Assembly: GCF_027580225.2 (NCBI RefSeq)
Contig: NC_073358.2
Coordinates: 9,119,501 to 9,183,500 of the forward strand
DNA length: 64,000 nt
Reading direction: 5' to 3'
Origin: Misgurnus anguillicaudatus
Taxonomy: Eukaryota > Chordata > Actinopteri > Cypriniformes > Cobitidae
This document shows, in pieces, positions 52,521-64,000 of this stretch. The notes under the pieces are model-generated. The model had not been told where the DNA came from. It searched no databases and worked only from the letters and a program-made list of their open reading frames with translations. The stretch's first letter is position 1. Each line of letters opens with the position of its first letter. The translations under genes were made by a program, and so were the position numbers.

Positions 52521-52897
52521 TAGGCCCTAAATCCATATCTATGCCTACACTTTCCCCTACCCCTCCAATTAACACGTTCACGTGAAGGACTAGGGGTGTC
52601 CCAATTCTCTTTAAGTTGGAGGGGTAGGGGAAAGGTCAAATAGCCCTTCAAACAAAGATTTTTCAGGACCCCACTTTAAATGAAGGGGTAAAAAATGTAA
52701 CATGGCTGCTAATGCGAGTATAATTTAAATCTTTTTTCACATTAATAAACTTAAATAATCATTTGTTTTATGACAAGGTGTAGTAGTGGTGTCCCATTTC
52801 TTAGGGGAATATTTTTAAACCTTTCCCTTTTCACTCTGTTTCAAGGGGAAGTGTTGAGGCGTAGGGGTGTATACATAGAATTGGAATTGGGCCTTAG
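52521..52897. mobile_element. Foldback MITE
   Basis: TAGGCCCTAAATCC at the left and GGAATTGGGCCTTAG at the right are inverted. The arms carry ACTTTCCCCTACCCCTCCAA and AGGGGAAGTGTTGAGGCGTA as mirrored blocks. Non-coding, between slc2a8 and the lipocalin gene. Confidence 0.65.
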
Positions 52898-53044
52898 TTG
52901 TCTATTTTTCATATTAACAGGTACTTGTATTTCACTTCAGATTTTGAAGTTATTGATTATAAGTGTAAATCATATTAAGACTCTGGTGCTGTATTCTGTT
53001 TTTATTTTTGTTCCGGTTCATGGCTGTTTAGAGAGATAGATTAC

Positions 53045-53636
53045 CCAGGAGTACAAATTGTGTCATCATTTACCCACTCTCATGTTGTTACAAACCTGTA
53101 TAAATTTTGTTGTTCTGATGAACACGACTGAAGATATTTTGAGGAATGTTCCTAATCAAACAGTTTGTGAGCCCCATTCACTTCCATAGTATTCTTTTTC
53201 CTACTATGGAAGTGAATAGGCCCACAAACGGTTTGGTTACAAACAATCCTCAAAATATCTTCCTTTGTGTTGGTTTGTAACAATATGAGAGTGAGTACTG
53301 TAAACCAGGGGTTTTCAAACTGGGGGGCGGGGCCGCAAGATGGTGCCAGGGGGGCCCCAGTTTTATGACATTTTATAAAATACATTAATTTATCATGAAT
53401 TCTGTGTAAATAAACATAAAAAAAATAAGGCTACTAACCAAAAGCACTACTTTTTTGTATAATTTAATATGTGTTTAAGTAAAATGTTGAGTTTAGAACA
53501 GTTTTTTGTCACAGATTTTCTTTGGGGGGCCTCGAAGGAATGCACCATACACAAGGGGGGCCGCACGATGAAAAAGTTTGGGAACCACTGCTGTAAACGA
53601 TGACAGAATTTTCATTTTTGGTGAACTATCCCTTTA
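53045..53636. mobile_element. TTAA-class foldback split by a hAT MITE
   Basis: Same class as 10175-10481: CATCATTTACCCACTCTCAT, GTTGTTACAAACCTGTATAA, CCATTCACTTCCATAGTA and its mirror, ending TGGTGAACTATCCCTTTAA. The left terminus is eroded. The right arm is broken by the element at 53306-53590; removing it restores CTGTAAACGATGACAG. Confidence 0.75.
53306..53590. mobile_element. hAT MITE with exact 8-bp duplication
   Basis: Ends CAGGGGTTTTCAAACTGG and AGTTTGGGAACCACTG are inverted. CTGTAAAC flanks both sides (53298-53305, 53591-53598) exactly. GGGGGGC and GGGGGGCC runs inside. 285 bp, non-coding. Confidence 0.9.
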
Positions 53637-54259
53637 AAAGGTTACATTATATATTTACATCTTTAAAGTTTGTCTTCAAAATGTCTGTAACACATATATA
53701 GTAAAATAAAAAATATTTTTTATTTTATTTTTGAATATATTGAGATGTTGTTTAATACTAACCGTCGCGATGGGTGCTTGTGTGGTCTCATTATAAGCAA
53801 CCAGTGCATGCTGTTTAAATAAAGCCAGATTGTCCTTACTGTAAAACAGCTCCTCAGTATTCTGTCTCAGCAGGTATTAAGCCTTTATACCATCTCTCTG
53901 TTTAATCTAAAGCTTAGGGGAAATGTATGTGGTCTGTAAATCCTCTCTAACCTTTGTGTTGGCAGTTGAGTGGGCCGCATGCGGCGGGCCGAAGTCCAGG
54001 GCCATCTGACACTCACAGTCTGTCTCTCTACATTTTAAAGCTTGATTGATCATAGATTGAACAAAACAACACATACATAACTCCATGTATATTGCAACTT
54101 TCATGCATATTGTCACTTGTTAATTAACCTTTAAATTTCTGCACACTGTTTAACATTGATCACCTCCTACTAAGTGCGGTGTGATCGCACAAACGCTTGC
54201 TTGTGTGTTGGGGGTTGGCTTTCACAGCTTTACAAACATTCAACCCTTCTGTTTGCAGA

Positions 54260-54265
54260 TATAAA
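54260..54265 (+). promoter_or_regulatory. Candidate TATA box of the lipocalin gene
   Basis: TATAAA 93 bp before the lipocalin start codon. A start site about 30 bp downstream would leave a 5' UTR of roughly 65 bases. TTTGCAG just before it could instead be the acceptor of a non-coding exon. Confidence 0.4.
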
Positions 54266-54357
54266 GCTCTTTGGATCTCCAGCACAGCTTCACTGATATC
54301 CCAATAGTGTTGCTTTAATCATTTCAATCATTTGTAAGGACTGTTTGATCATTCAGC

Positions 54358-57300
54358 ATGATTTTGGCATTGGCAATTTTTTGTTGTATTTTGTTGGGGA
54401 CCCACGGTTTCAACACACAACATCCTATTGAACCGCAGTCAGACTTTGATCTGGAGAAAGTGAGTATGATTTTAAGTTGTGGATTTTTTGCAGTTTTGAT
54501 TAAAAAAAAAACAGTAAAAAAATACTGCAATAATTTATTGCATTTTATTGATTTTAAAGAAGTTATTTTGTTCGAAATAAAAAATATTGATTAATTTTAA
54601 CTCAACGACTGGGTTTGTCCATATTTGAACCTACCATGTGTTAAACAATCCAGCACTGTGTACATGATATAATTGCAAATATAGATCTGTAAATTTAACA
54701 AAACGGTCTTTCTGTACTCGGTAACCTCTCTCAGTTTGCAGGAGAATGGTACCGGCTTGGACTTGCAGATGAGTCTCCCTTTTTCGCAATGTTCAAAAGC
54801 CAGCTAATGGTTTCTAAAGGTTCCCTTAAACCAGATGCCAGCGGTAATGCGAATCTGACCATGTGGACAATGAGGTAGACAATTTGAAGTTTTTCATATA
54901 TCATTAGAAAAGCATTAACAGGACATCTTAAACAATAAGTTGAAAAGTATATTATGAAAAATAAATCGATTTAACCAACCCATGTAACTGTTCTGTTCTG
55001 TTGTTGTTGTTGTTTTAACAGACCATATGGATGTTCCATCAGTCTTTATTCATATGAGAAGACAGATGTTCCAGGAGCTTTTATTTACTTTAGTAATAGT
55101 AAGCTCAAAGTTTCCTCTTTATCTCGAGTTTAGCTTTTAAACTAGAAAAATATGACTTCTGTAAATCTGTAGACATTTGTATTTTATTTACAAATACCTT
55201 TAGTCAACTTGACAAATTAAAACTAGGGATGCACCCATATATCGGCCTATAAATAACATTGGCAGATAAAAGCATTTTCCCCACTAATGGACATCGGCTG
55301 ATTGTTTAAAAACAGCCGATGGTCATGACAGATTATATCCTTGTAATTGAAAGGGGCAGAAAATGCATCAGAACTCATATTATTTTGAATTAAGTGACAA
55401 TGACAACAGAATGTTGACATAATTTGAAACGAGGAGTAAAATGCAAAACTATCAGTAGACATCATTCTAAGTACTAGAATATCAGTATCAGCATGGATTA
55501 AAATGTAAAACTATTGGTAGACGTCATTCTAAGTACTGGAATATCGGCATCAACAAGGAGTAAAATGCAAAACTATCGGTAGACGTCATTCTAAGTACTG
55601 GAATATCGGTATCAGCAAGGAGTAAATGCAAAACTATCGGTAGATGTCATTCTAAGTACTTGAATATCAGTATCAACAAGGAGTAAAATGCAAAACTATC
55701 AGTAGACATCATTCTAAGTACTGGAATATCGGTATCAGCACGGAGTAAAATGCAACACTATCGGTAGACTTAATTCTAAGTACTAAAATATCAGTATCAG
55801 CAAGGAGTAAAATGCAAATCTATCGGTAGACTTAATTCTAAGTACTGGAATATCGGTATCAGCAAGGAGTAAAATGCAAAACTATCGGTAGACTTAATTC
55901 TAAGTACTGGAATATCGGTATCAGCAAGGAGTAAACGCAAAACTATCGGTAGATGTCATTCTAAGTACTCGAATATCAGTATCAAGAAGGAGTAAAATGC
56001 AACACTATCGGTAGACTTCATTCTAAGTACTCGAATATCGGTATCAAGAAGGAGTAAAATGCAACACTATCGGTAGACGTCATTCTAAGTACTGGAATAT
56101 CGGTATCAGCACAGAGTAAAATGCAAAATTATCGGTAGACTTCAATCTAAGTACTGGAATATCGGTATTAGCAAGGAGTAAAATGCAAAATTATCGGTAG
56201 ACTTCAATCTAAGTACTGGAATATCGGTATCAGCAAGGAGTAAAATGCAACACTATCGGTAGACTTCATCCTAAGTACTGGAATATCGGTATCAGCAAGG
56301 AATAAAATGCAAAACTATCGGTAGATTTCATTCTAAGTACTGGAATATCAGTATCAAGAAGGAGTAAAATGCAAAACTATCAGTAGACATCATTCTAAGT
56401 ACTGGAATATCGGTATCAGCAAGGAATAAAATGCAAAACTATCGGTAGATGTCATTCTAAGTACTGGAATATCGGTATCAAGAAGGAGTAAAATGCAACA
56501 CTATCGGTAGACTTAATTCTAAGTAATGGAATATCAGTATCAGCAAGGAGTAAAATGCAACACTATCGGTAGACTTAATTCTAAGTAATGGAATATCGTA
56601 TCAGCAAGGAGTAAAATGCAAATCTATCAGTAGACTTACTTCTAAGTACTGGAATATCGGTATCAGCAAGGAGTAAAATGCAACACTATCGTTAGACTTA
56701 ATTCTAAGTACTGTAATATCGGTATCAGCATGTAGTAAAATGCAAAACTATAGGTAGACTTAATTCTAAGTTCTGAAATATCGGTATCAGCAAGGAGTAA
56801 AATGCAACACTATCAGTAGACTTAATTCTAAGTACTGGAATATCGTATCAGCAAGGAGTAAAATGCAACACTATCGGTAGACTTCATCCTAAGTACTGGA
56901 ATATCGGTATCAGCAAGGAGTAAAATGCAAAACTATCGGTAGACTTAATTCTAAGTACTGGAATATCAGTATCAGCAAGGAGTAAAATGCAAAACTATCG
57001 GTAGACTTAATTCTAAGTACTGGAATATCAGTATCAGCAAGGAGTAAAATGCAAAACTATCGGTAGACTTAATTCTAAGTACTGGAATATCGTATCAGCA
57101 AGGAGTAAAATGCAAATCTATCAGTAGACTTAATTCTAAGTACTGGAATATCGCATCAGCAAGGAGTAAAATGCAAATCTATCAGTAGACTTAATTCTAA
57201 GTACTGGAATATCGGTATCAGCAAGGAGTAAAATGCAACACTATCGGTAGACTTCATCCTAAGTACTGGAATATCAGTATCAGCAAGGAGTAAAATGCAA

Positions 57301-60300
57301 AACTAGGGGTAGACTTAATTCTAAGTACTGGAATATTTGTATCAGCACAAAGTAAAATGCAAAACTATCGGTAGACTTAATTCTAAGTACTGGAATATCG
57401 GTATCAGCATGGAGTAAAATGCAAAACTATAGGTAGACTTCATTCTAAGTACTGGAATATCGGTATCAGCAAGGAGTAAAATGCAAAACTATTGGTAGAC
57501 TTCAATCTAAGTACTGGAATATCGGTATCAGCACGGAGTAAAATGCAAAACTATTGGTAGACTTCATTCTAAGTACTGGAATATCGGTATCAGCACGGAG
57601 TAAAATGCAAAACTATCGGTAGACTTCAATCTAAGTACTGGAATATCGGTATCAGCAAGGAGTAAAATGCAAATCTATCGGTAGACTTAATTCTAAGTTC
57701 TGAAATATCGGTATCAGCAAGGAGTAAAATGCAAAACTATCGGTAGACTTAATTCTAAGTACTGGAATATCGGTATCAGCAAGGAGTAAACGCAAAACTA
57801 TCGGTAGATGTCATTCTAAGTACTGGAATATCGGTATCAGCACGGAGTAAAATGCAAAACTATTGGTAGACTTCAATCTAAGTACTGGAATATCGGTATC
57901 AGCACGGAGTAAAATGCAAAACTATCGGTAGACTTCATTCTAAGTACTGGAATATCGGTATCAGCACGGAGTAAAATGCAAAACTATCGGTAGACTTCAA
58001 TCTAAGTACTGGAATATCGGTATCAGCAAGGAGTAAAATGCAAATCTATCGGTAGACTTAATTCTAAGTTCTGAAATATCGGTTTCAGCAAGGAGTAAAA
58101 TGCAAAACTATCGGTAGACTTAATTCTAAGTACTGGAATATCGGTATCAGCAAGGAGTAAACGCAAAACTATCGGTAGATGTCATTCTAAGTACTCGAAT
58201 ATCGGTATCAAGGAGTAAAATGCAACACTATCGGTAGACTTCATTCTAAGTACTCGAATATCGGTATCAAGGAGGAGTAAAATGCAACACTATCGGTAGA
58301 CTTCATTCTAAGTACTGGAATATCGGTATCAGCAAGGAGTAAAATGCAACACTATCGGTAGACTTCATCCTAAGTACTGGAATATCGGTATCAGCAAGGA
58401 ATAAAATGCAAAACTATCGGTAGATGTCATTCTAAGTACTGGAATATCAGTATCAAGAAGGAGTAAATTGCAAAACTATCAGTAGACATCATTCTAAGTA
58501 CTGGAATATCGGTATCAGCAAGGAATAAAATGCAAAACTATCGGTAGATGTCATTCTAAGTACTGGAATATCAGTATCAAGAAGGAGTAAATTGCAAAAC
58601 TATCAGTAGACTTAATTCTAAGTACTGGAATATCGGTATCAGAAAGGAGTAAAATGCAAAACTATCGGTAGACTTCATCCTAAGTACTAGAATATCAGTG
58701 TCAGCAAGGAGTAAAATGCTCAACTATCGTTAGACGTCATTCTAAGTACTCGAATATCGGTATCAACAAGGAGTAAAATGCAAAACTATCGATAGACTTC
58801 ATTCAAAGTACTTGAATATCGGTATAGATATTTGAAACAAAGACTAAAATGCAAAACTATCGGTAGACTTCATTCTAAGTACTAAGAATATCGGTATCAG
58901 CACAGATATTTTAACTTGGTGCATCCCTAATAAAAACTATTTTATTTTATGCAAATTAAAGCAGAATAATAGTACACAACTGCATTGCAAAAATTTACAA
59001 TTTTATCCAAAATTGTATGCAAAAGTCGGAACTATTTAAAAATGACTTCAATTCTCACTTCCGGTTAAAAATCTAAAGTGAATAAACTTTGAAAAAAAAT
59101 ACTTGCTTTAAAAGTGTAAGCTTTATTAACTTGTAGTTGACAAAAATAAAAAATTACTTCAATTGGTAACACCTAAAACGTTTTAAGTTAATCCAACTTT
59201 CACTTTATACAGCGTATCAGTTTAAAATATAATTCTTGATTAAAAATTAAATATCATTTAACGTCTGGCTTTTTTGTCATTTGAAGGGCACAAAATAATA
59301 AAAGACATCACAGTGGTGGAGACCAACTACACAGATTACAGTTTGGTCCTTAAATTTAAAAGCATGGATAAAGAGTACACTCAATTAGCTCTGTATGGTA
59401 AGTCAATAATGTTGCCCTGGCCTTAAGTCAATTATTAACAACATGCTTATTAATAATTATAATATTGCTTTTAGGGCGATCGGCCACTTCAACACCAGAG
59501 GTGATTGAAAAATTCAGATCCTTTGCGTTGACACTGGGATTTTCTGAAGAGGCCATTGTGACCCCGGGAGCCATTGGTAAGTGTTAAGTGTATAAAATAA
59601 CAAACATGATCTGTAAATGTCAAACTGCAACATATTGCCTGGAAAAAATAATCTGCATTGACTTAGATGACGTCTGTATGATCCATGTGATGTTGTGACC
59701 TTAAATAAGGCCTCTGAAGTTTGCTGAATAAACAAAACGGGATACAAATACAAACAGACCAAACAAACTATTCTCGACAGAGTCACTCACTGTTGCCTAT
59801 TTATGCTTGTCCTATTAAATTACATAATATTTACACCAAACAAATCATATTTATATATTTATTTTTATTTCAGATCCCTGTCCCATGGAGTCAAGGTATG
59901 AATTAATACTTCTGCATGCATAAGGGGGAGACCAGTGTTAGTTGTGTATATAGGCTCATACAGTACATTAAAGGGACACTGCACTTTTTTTAAAAAATAT
60001 GTTGATTTTCCAGCTCCCCTAGAGTTAACCATTTGAATCTTACAATTTTGGAATCCATTCAGCCGATCTGTGTGTTTGGCGCTACCACTTTAGCATAGCT
60101 TAGCATAATCCATTGAATCTGATTAGACCATTAGCATTGCGCTAAAAAATAACTAAAACTTGTTAAAACTTGACTCTTCTGTAGTTGCATGGTGTGCTGG
60201 GACCGACAGAAAATTAAAAGATTCTAGGCAGATATGGCTAGAAACTATACTCTCATTCTGGTGTAATAATCAAGGACTTTACTGCCGTAACATGGCTGCA

Positions 60301-62675
60301 GCAGGCGTAGTGATATTACGTAGTGCCCGAAAATAGTCCCCTGCCATAGGAAGTTACTAAGGGGAAGATTTTTCGACTGCTGCGGAATATCATTGCGCCT
60401 CCTGCAACCATGTTACGGCAGCAAAGTAATTTAATTGACAGTTTTAAGCAGTAAAAGAGCCGGCCCAGCCACTAAACGACACTTGCAATAGCAAAGGGCC
60501 CCGTGGCCAGCAGAGGGCCCACTAGAGTCGCTGCCAGCTGGTGGTTGAAAAAAATTATACATCAAAAGTAACATAAAATAAATAAAAAGAAATGGATCTA
60601 CAGCGCTCTTTATCAGGCATCATGATCGGCACAGTTGTTATTTATTTAGTTCTTTATTTGGCGAGTTCCCTGCTAATCTTGACCCTGACTGACCCTATGA
60701 TGTCACTCATCACCTGATCATTGTCTGTCAGACTAGGCTTGTTTGACATGTAGCTTGCCTTGCCTGAAATTTAGACGAGAGCAGACGGCTGCAGTAAGGG
60801 GAGGAGTGAAAAAAACCGTAGGCAAGCCGGACACCTGAATCTCGCTGTGGTGTGGACTGCAAACGTCAGCAATGGAAGAGATCGCGTTCACGTATTTTAT
60901 CGCGGATTAAGTAGATGCAACTGAAATACCAACAAATGCATTTGCATTAAGATAAGGAGAATCAACAAAGGTGAACTGTTCATTACTGGAAAAGACTACT
61001 TAGTAAATGTTGGGATGTAATCTAAGTCTAGTGGTAATATAAATTCGTTTTTGTGTGAAATATAAACAGCTCACAGTACAAATAATTTAACACCAATACA
61101 AAAGTTTAAAGGAATTAATAAAAAATATGAATGTCATAAGTCAAGAACAAGTTGAAAAACGCATCTCGTGTGATCACCGGTGATCGGTTATGTGCAGATT
61201 TAGCTCATCTCAAACAAGCCTATTAACTTTTGTTATGCTATTTACGTAAGAGATAATATATAGTGAGGCGGATTATAAGTATATTTAGCGAATGTTAACG
61301 TCTTTTAATCTTGTTTGTGGTGTTTTAGATATTATTGTTAAAGTTGTTTATTTGAAAAATTTAATCATTTATTATTAAACATTTAATAATATTTTATTTA
61401 AATGTTATACTATTTACTCTATTTCATTCAAATTATATATAGGCCGTTGTTTGTGCCTCTTAAAGGTGCAGTGTGTAAAATTTAGCGGCATTCAGTGGTG
61501 AAGTTGCGAATTGCAACCAACGGCTCAGTCCACCGCTCACCCCTTGCTTTTGAAACGCATAGAGAAGCTATGGTAGCCGCCACCGGAAAAACATTTAATT
61601 GACGGAGACAACTTAGAAAAAAAAGTTTGTCCGTTAAGGGCTTCTGTAGAAACATGGCGGCACAAAATGGTGACTTCCACATAAGGGGACCCTCTGTGTA
61701 TGTAGATAAAAACGTCTCATTCTAAGGTAATAAAAACATAACTGTTCATTATAAAAAGGTCTTTATACACCCCTGATAATATAGTTTTGTATATTATTTT
61801 GCATTTCTGTCATGAGGTCCTTCTAAAAATTACACACTGCACCTTTAAACTCTGGTGTCAATTAAAAATGTTTCTTTGATGGTCAGGCATGTTAGTTTAA
61901 TTAGAAAACATCGCTCATAAGCCGAGTCCTGGCTTAAGAGAATCCCTATCCGGGACCACCCCAAGGTCTTTTATTGTCATTCTGTATGCTGCATGTTGCC
62001 ACATCAGAACGAAATACGTACTCAGGACCAGCAGCGTAAAAAAGATAATTAACATACAGTATATATAGAATAATAAAAACATAATTTAATAGACAAAATG
62101 TAAAAAAATAACATAGTAGATATAATATGCACAGTATAGTTATAAGTTAGTCATTTCTTTTCTTTAGGCCTTGCTTAAAACTGTCAAATGGGCCCCTGAC
62201 CAAATTGTGCTTAGGGCCCCCGAAGGTCTAGAGCCGGCTCTGAGTAAAACACAAAGAGATTCGGCAGAAATGTGAAAGGTAACGTGCAGATTCACTAGAA
62301 ACTGTGTTGTACTAGATTATAGACATAAAAACATAAGTTGAAAATACTAGCCTTGGTCTCCCCTATAAATTCTTAAAAATAAAGGTTTCAAAAAAGGTTT
62401 TGTTCGATGAAACGGTCTATAATAGAAATCATATTATGTAACTATGGCATCGCTCTAAAGAACCCTTTATAGCACCTTTATTTTTAAGAGTGTACCCTTA
62501 ATGGCCCTGAATGTGAAATTTGTTTTAAATCACTTAGTACATTTTCATTTATTTAATCTAAAATCTACACCACTGTTCACTCACCTGCAGGACCACAGCA
62601 GAATTCAGAGAGGAGAAATCTGCACAAACAACTAATCAATCAATCTTTGGCACTGAGAATCTTTCCAAAGTGTGA
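54358..62675 (+). CDS. Secreted lipocalin, prostaglandin D synthase type
   Basis: Seven coding exons, 54358-54459, 54735-54874, 55022-55098, 59287-59397, 59475-59576, 59874-59895 and 62591-62675, join in phase to 212 residues, the standard lipocalin gene structure. MILALAIFCCILLGTHG is a signal peptide. Lipocalin marks are G-E-W (37-39), T-D-Y (122-124) and the motif-3 Arg145 in L-Y-G-R. Cys85 and Cys180 fit the conserved disulfide. Sequons are at Asn74 and Asn120. The product should be a secreted beta-barrel binding small lipophiles. Ser61 occupies the place of the catalytic Cys of mammalian L-PGDS, so synthase activity is doubtful; several fish homologues are thought to lack it. Intron 3 holds the 3.7-kb repeat-bearing hAT, and intron 6 (2.7 kb) is repeat-filled. 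Exon 7 is the least certain: reading through exon 6 instead would stop at 59921 after nine more codons. The paralogue is unresolved. Confidence 0.88.
55224..58929. mobile_element. hAT-like element swollen by an internal minisatellite
   Basis: Perfect 12-bp inverted ends TAGGGATGCACC and GGTGCATCCCTA. Flanking 8-mers ATTAAAAC (55216-55223) and ATAAAAAC (58930-58937) agree at 7 of 8. ATATCGGCC-type subterminal sequence is typical of this hAT group. Unique element sequence is only about 200 bp on the left and a few tens of bases on the right; the rest (55431-58902) is a tandem array. No transposase. In lipocalin intron 3. Confidence 0.85.
55431..58902 (+). repeat. 62-bp minisatellite array, about 56 units
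   Basis: The unit runs GGAGTAAAATGCAAAACTAT, CGGTAGACTTAATTCTAAGT, ACTGGAATATCGGTATCAGC plus AA. Units differ by point changes (TTAATT, TTCATT, TTCAAT, GTCATT in the middle; ACTGG, ACTCG, TTCTG later) and 1-4-bp losses (ATATCGTATC, GGAGTAAACGC). Some variants recur in blocks, such as neighbouring units with the 1-bp-short ATCGTATC and a multi-unit block near 57500-57800 that recurs near 57840-58160, pointing to multi-unit duplication. Unit length and copy number are hand estimates. Confidence 0.95.
59083..59215. repeat. MITE-like repeat, relative of 21555-21690
   Basis: AAAAATTACTTCAATTGGTA followed by ACACC matches the 21.6-kb copy. TTAATCCAACTTTCACTTTA forms its right side. In lipocalin intron 3, just after the hAT-like element. 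Non-coding. Confidence 0.5.
59970..60425. mobile_element. Foldback element, family B copy 3
   Basis: TTAAAGGGACACTGCAC opens it. CTCCCCTAGAGTTAACCATT, AGCATAGCTTAGCATAATCC, TCTGATTAGACCATTAGCAT and AACTTGACTCTTCTGTAGTT follow, then GGCTGCAGCAGGCGTAGTG. It is in the opposite orientation to the 44.4-kb copy. The right arm is mostly missing. In lipocalin intron 6. Confidence 0.75.
60450..62245. mobile_element. Probable hAT-like composite in lipocalin intron 6
   Basis: AAAGAGCCGGCCCAGCC near the left and GGTCTAGAGCCGGCTCTG at the right are roughly inverted, with GGGCCC-rich subterminal stretches on both sides (AAAGGGCCCCGTGG, TTAGGGCCCCCGAAGG). No exact target duplication was found. It contains the TTAA element at 61464-61844. 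No transposase frame is recognised. Confidence 0.5.
61464..61844. mobile_element. TTAA-flanked MITE
   Basis: TTAA at 61460-61463 and 61845-61848 flank AGGTGCAGTGTGTAAAATTT and its partner AAATTACACACTGCACCT. 381 bp, non-coding. A diverged relative is at 47247-47527. Confidence 0.8.
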
Positions 62676-63262
62676 TTCGATAGCATGTGTTTAATGGGTA
62701 ACTCGCTTTAACTTTATAACTAACTTTATACTTTCACCATCTTTCAGCCAGCTGTGGACCTTTGGTTACATATACTCAGTTTTGTTACACATTTGGGGAA
62801 CGGTGTTTGTTATAACACAAACAATCATTGAAGAAATGCAACTATATAACAGCAGCAGTGTAACACAGTTTGCGCCGCGCTCTTAAACCACCAGGTGACG
62901 CTATTGTAACAGGACACAATCAAGACAGAAGCCACTGTTTAAACACTTTTTGTTTTTATTGTATAACTTTTTGTGAAACTGTATAATTATTACCATGTTT
63001 ACATGTCATGTTATTGTGATTTATTTACCACAGCATTTTCAGGACTCTGGTACCGTGATGTTTTTACAATTAAAATAACCTAATTCCTTTAAAAGTTCAC
63101 AAACCTTAACTAACCCACACTTTATTTACCTACGTTGTTATTAACATGTCTGGATACACTGTATGTTTCTCAGTACAAGAGGGTTATTTACAGTCCAAAA
63201 TGTGTCCTTAGAAATGTAATATTATTCCTGTATATAAATGACATGGTTTTGTGTAAAGACAT

Positions 63263-63277
63263 AATAAATGAAATAAA
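63263..63277 (+). terminator. Candidate lipocalin polyadenylation signals
   Basis: Two overlapping-range AATAAA motifs (63263 and 63272) about 590 bp after the proposed stop codon. Use is uncertain. Confidence 0.35.
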
Positions 63278-63756
63278 AAACTTTTTTTTTGTTATTATTT
63301 ATGGACAGTTTGGTGTTTGTCATGTGCGGACTTTAAAGTTTGTTTCAAGACAGGGGAACTGCAATATTTTAGGATTAAAATAATACCCACTAAAGTACTA
63401 AATATGAATTCTGTTATTTTTAGTTCCTTCATAGCTCAGACAAATCATGATTGGCTCTGGTTTAGAGGTGCAGCCCCCCATGCCCCCCCAAACTCTGCCT
63501 ATGGTATGTGTGTATCATGACAGTGCAGTTCATAATCGTTCATGTGATCCGATACCTTTATCATCCTTGTCATCGACATTTTAAGGAGGAGCCTGTTTCT
63601 GTTGGTCCTAAGACATAACGGGACGGTTTCCCGTACAGGGTTTAGGTTAATCCTAGCCTTTGTTATATTAGGAAATACATAGTAGTTTTTACAAACAAAC
63701 ATTATAGAAAAACAATACTGGTGTGCATCTTCAGACAAAACAGTGGCACTGATATA

Positions 63757-64000
63757 CAGTGATGAAAAGAAGTATTTGAACACTGTGCTATTTTGCAAGT
63801 TCTCCCACTTAGAAATCATGGAGGGGTCTGAAAGTGTCATCATACGTGCATGTCCACTGTGAGAGGCATAATCATAATATATGATTTTTTAAACTATTTA
63901 TTTGTATGATACAGCTGCCAATAAGTATCTGAACACCTGAGAAAGTCAACGTTAATATTTGATACAGTAGCCTTTGTTTGCAATTACAGAGGTCAAATGT
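63757..64000 (+). mobile_element. Tc1-like transposon, left end, runs off the window
   Basis: After a TA at 63755-63756, CAGTGATGAAAAGAAGTATT followed by TGAACAC matches the inverted terminus of teleost Tc1-like transposons, and the following ATTTTGCAAGTTCTCCCACT and TCATGGAGGGGTCTGAAAG blocks are typical of their subterminal region. The transposase would lie beyond the window. Confidence 0.8.

Noticed and set aside
55431..58902. CRISPR-like array
   Set aside because: Whole 62-bp units are repeated without unique spacers, and this is vertebrate intronic DNA; it is a minisatellite.

Overview
The window is a gene-sparse, repeat-dense piece of vertebrate nuclear DNA, most likely from a cyprinid-type teleost fish. 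The evidence is four split genes with GT-AG introns whose exons read as teleost proteins, Tc1-like and hAT relics, many small inverted-repeat elements, and a DIRS-type retroelement. There is no prokaryotic organisation, CRISPR array or operon.

Layout. Positions 1-5.4 kb hold a decayed DIRS-like tyrosine-recombinase retroelement (577-5362). From 5.4 to 17.4 kb there is no host gene, only nested MITEs, foldback elements and a Tc1 relic. Four genes follow: mymk (myomaker, + strand, 17489-23009), ttc16 (TPR protein, - strand, 40022-31336), slc2a8 (GLUT8 sugar transporter, + strand, 40860-50353) and a lipocalin of the prostaglandin-D-synthase type (+ strand, 54358-62675). The human counterparts all lie on 9q33-q34, so the window looks like a conserved syntenic block. 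ttc16 and slc2a8 are head to head with 837 bp between start codons and probably share a promoter region. Nothing suggests that the four proteins work in one pathway: they serve myoblast fusion, an uncertain TPR scaffold role, intracellular hexose transport, and extracellular lipophile binding.

Points of note. (1) The DIRS-like element keeps split inverted termini and an internal complementary region joining the complements of both ends, plus two broken copies of the tyrosine-recombinase C-terminus. (2) ttc16 appears to use a GC-AG intron and carries a one-base deletion in a TPR exon. (3) Lipocalin intron 3 holds a hAT-like element swollen by about 56 copies of a 62-bp repeat. (4) Many nested insertions keep exact target duplications (8 bp for hAT, TTAA, TTA, TA), so relative ages can be read directly. 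(5) The lipocalin has Ser where mammalian L-PGDS has its catalytic Cys.

All exon coordinates were built by hand from splice consensus, reading phase and remembered family sequence. No alignment or database search was run.
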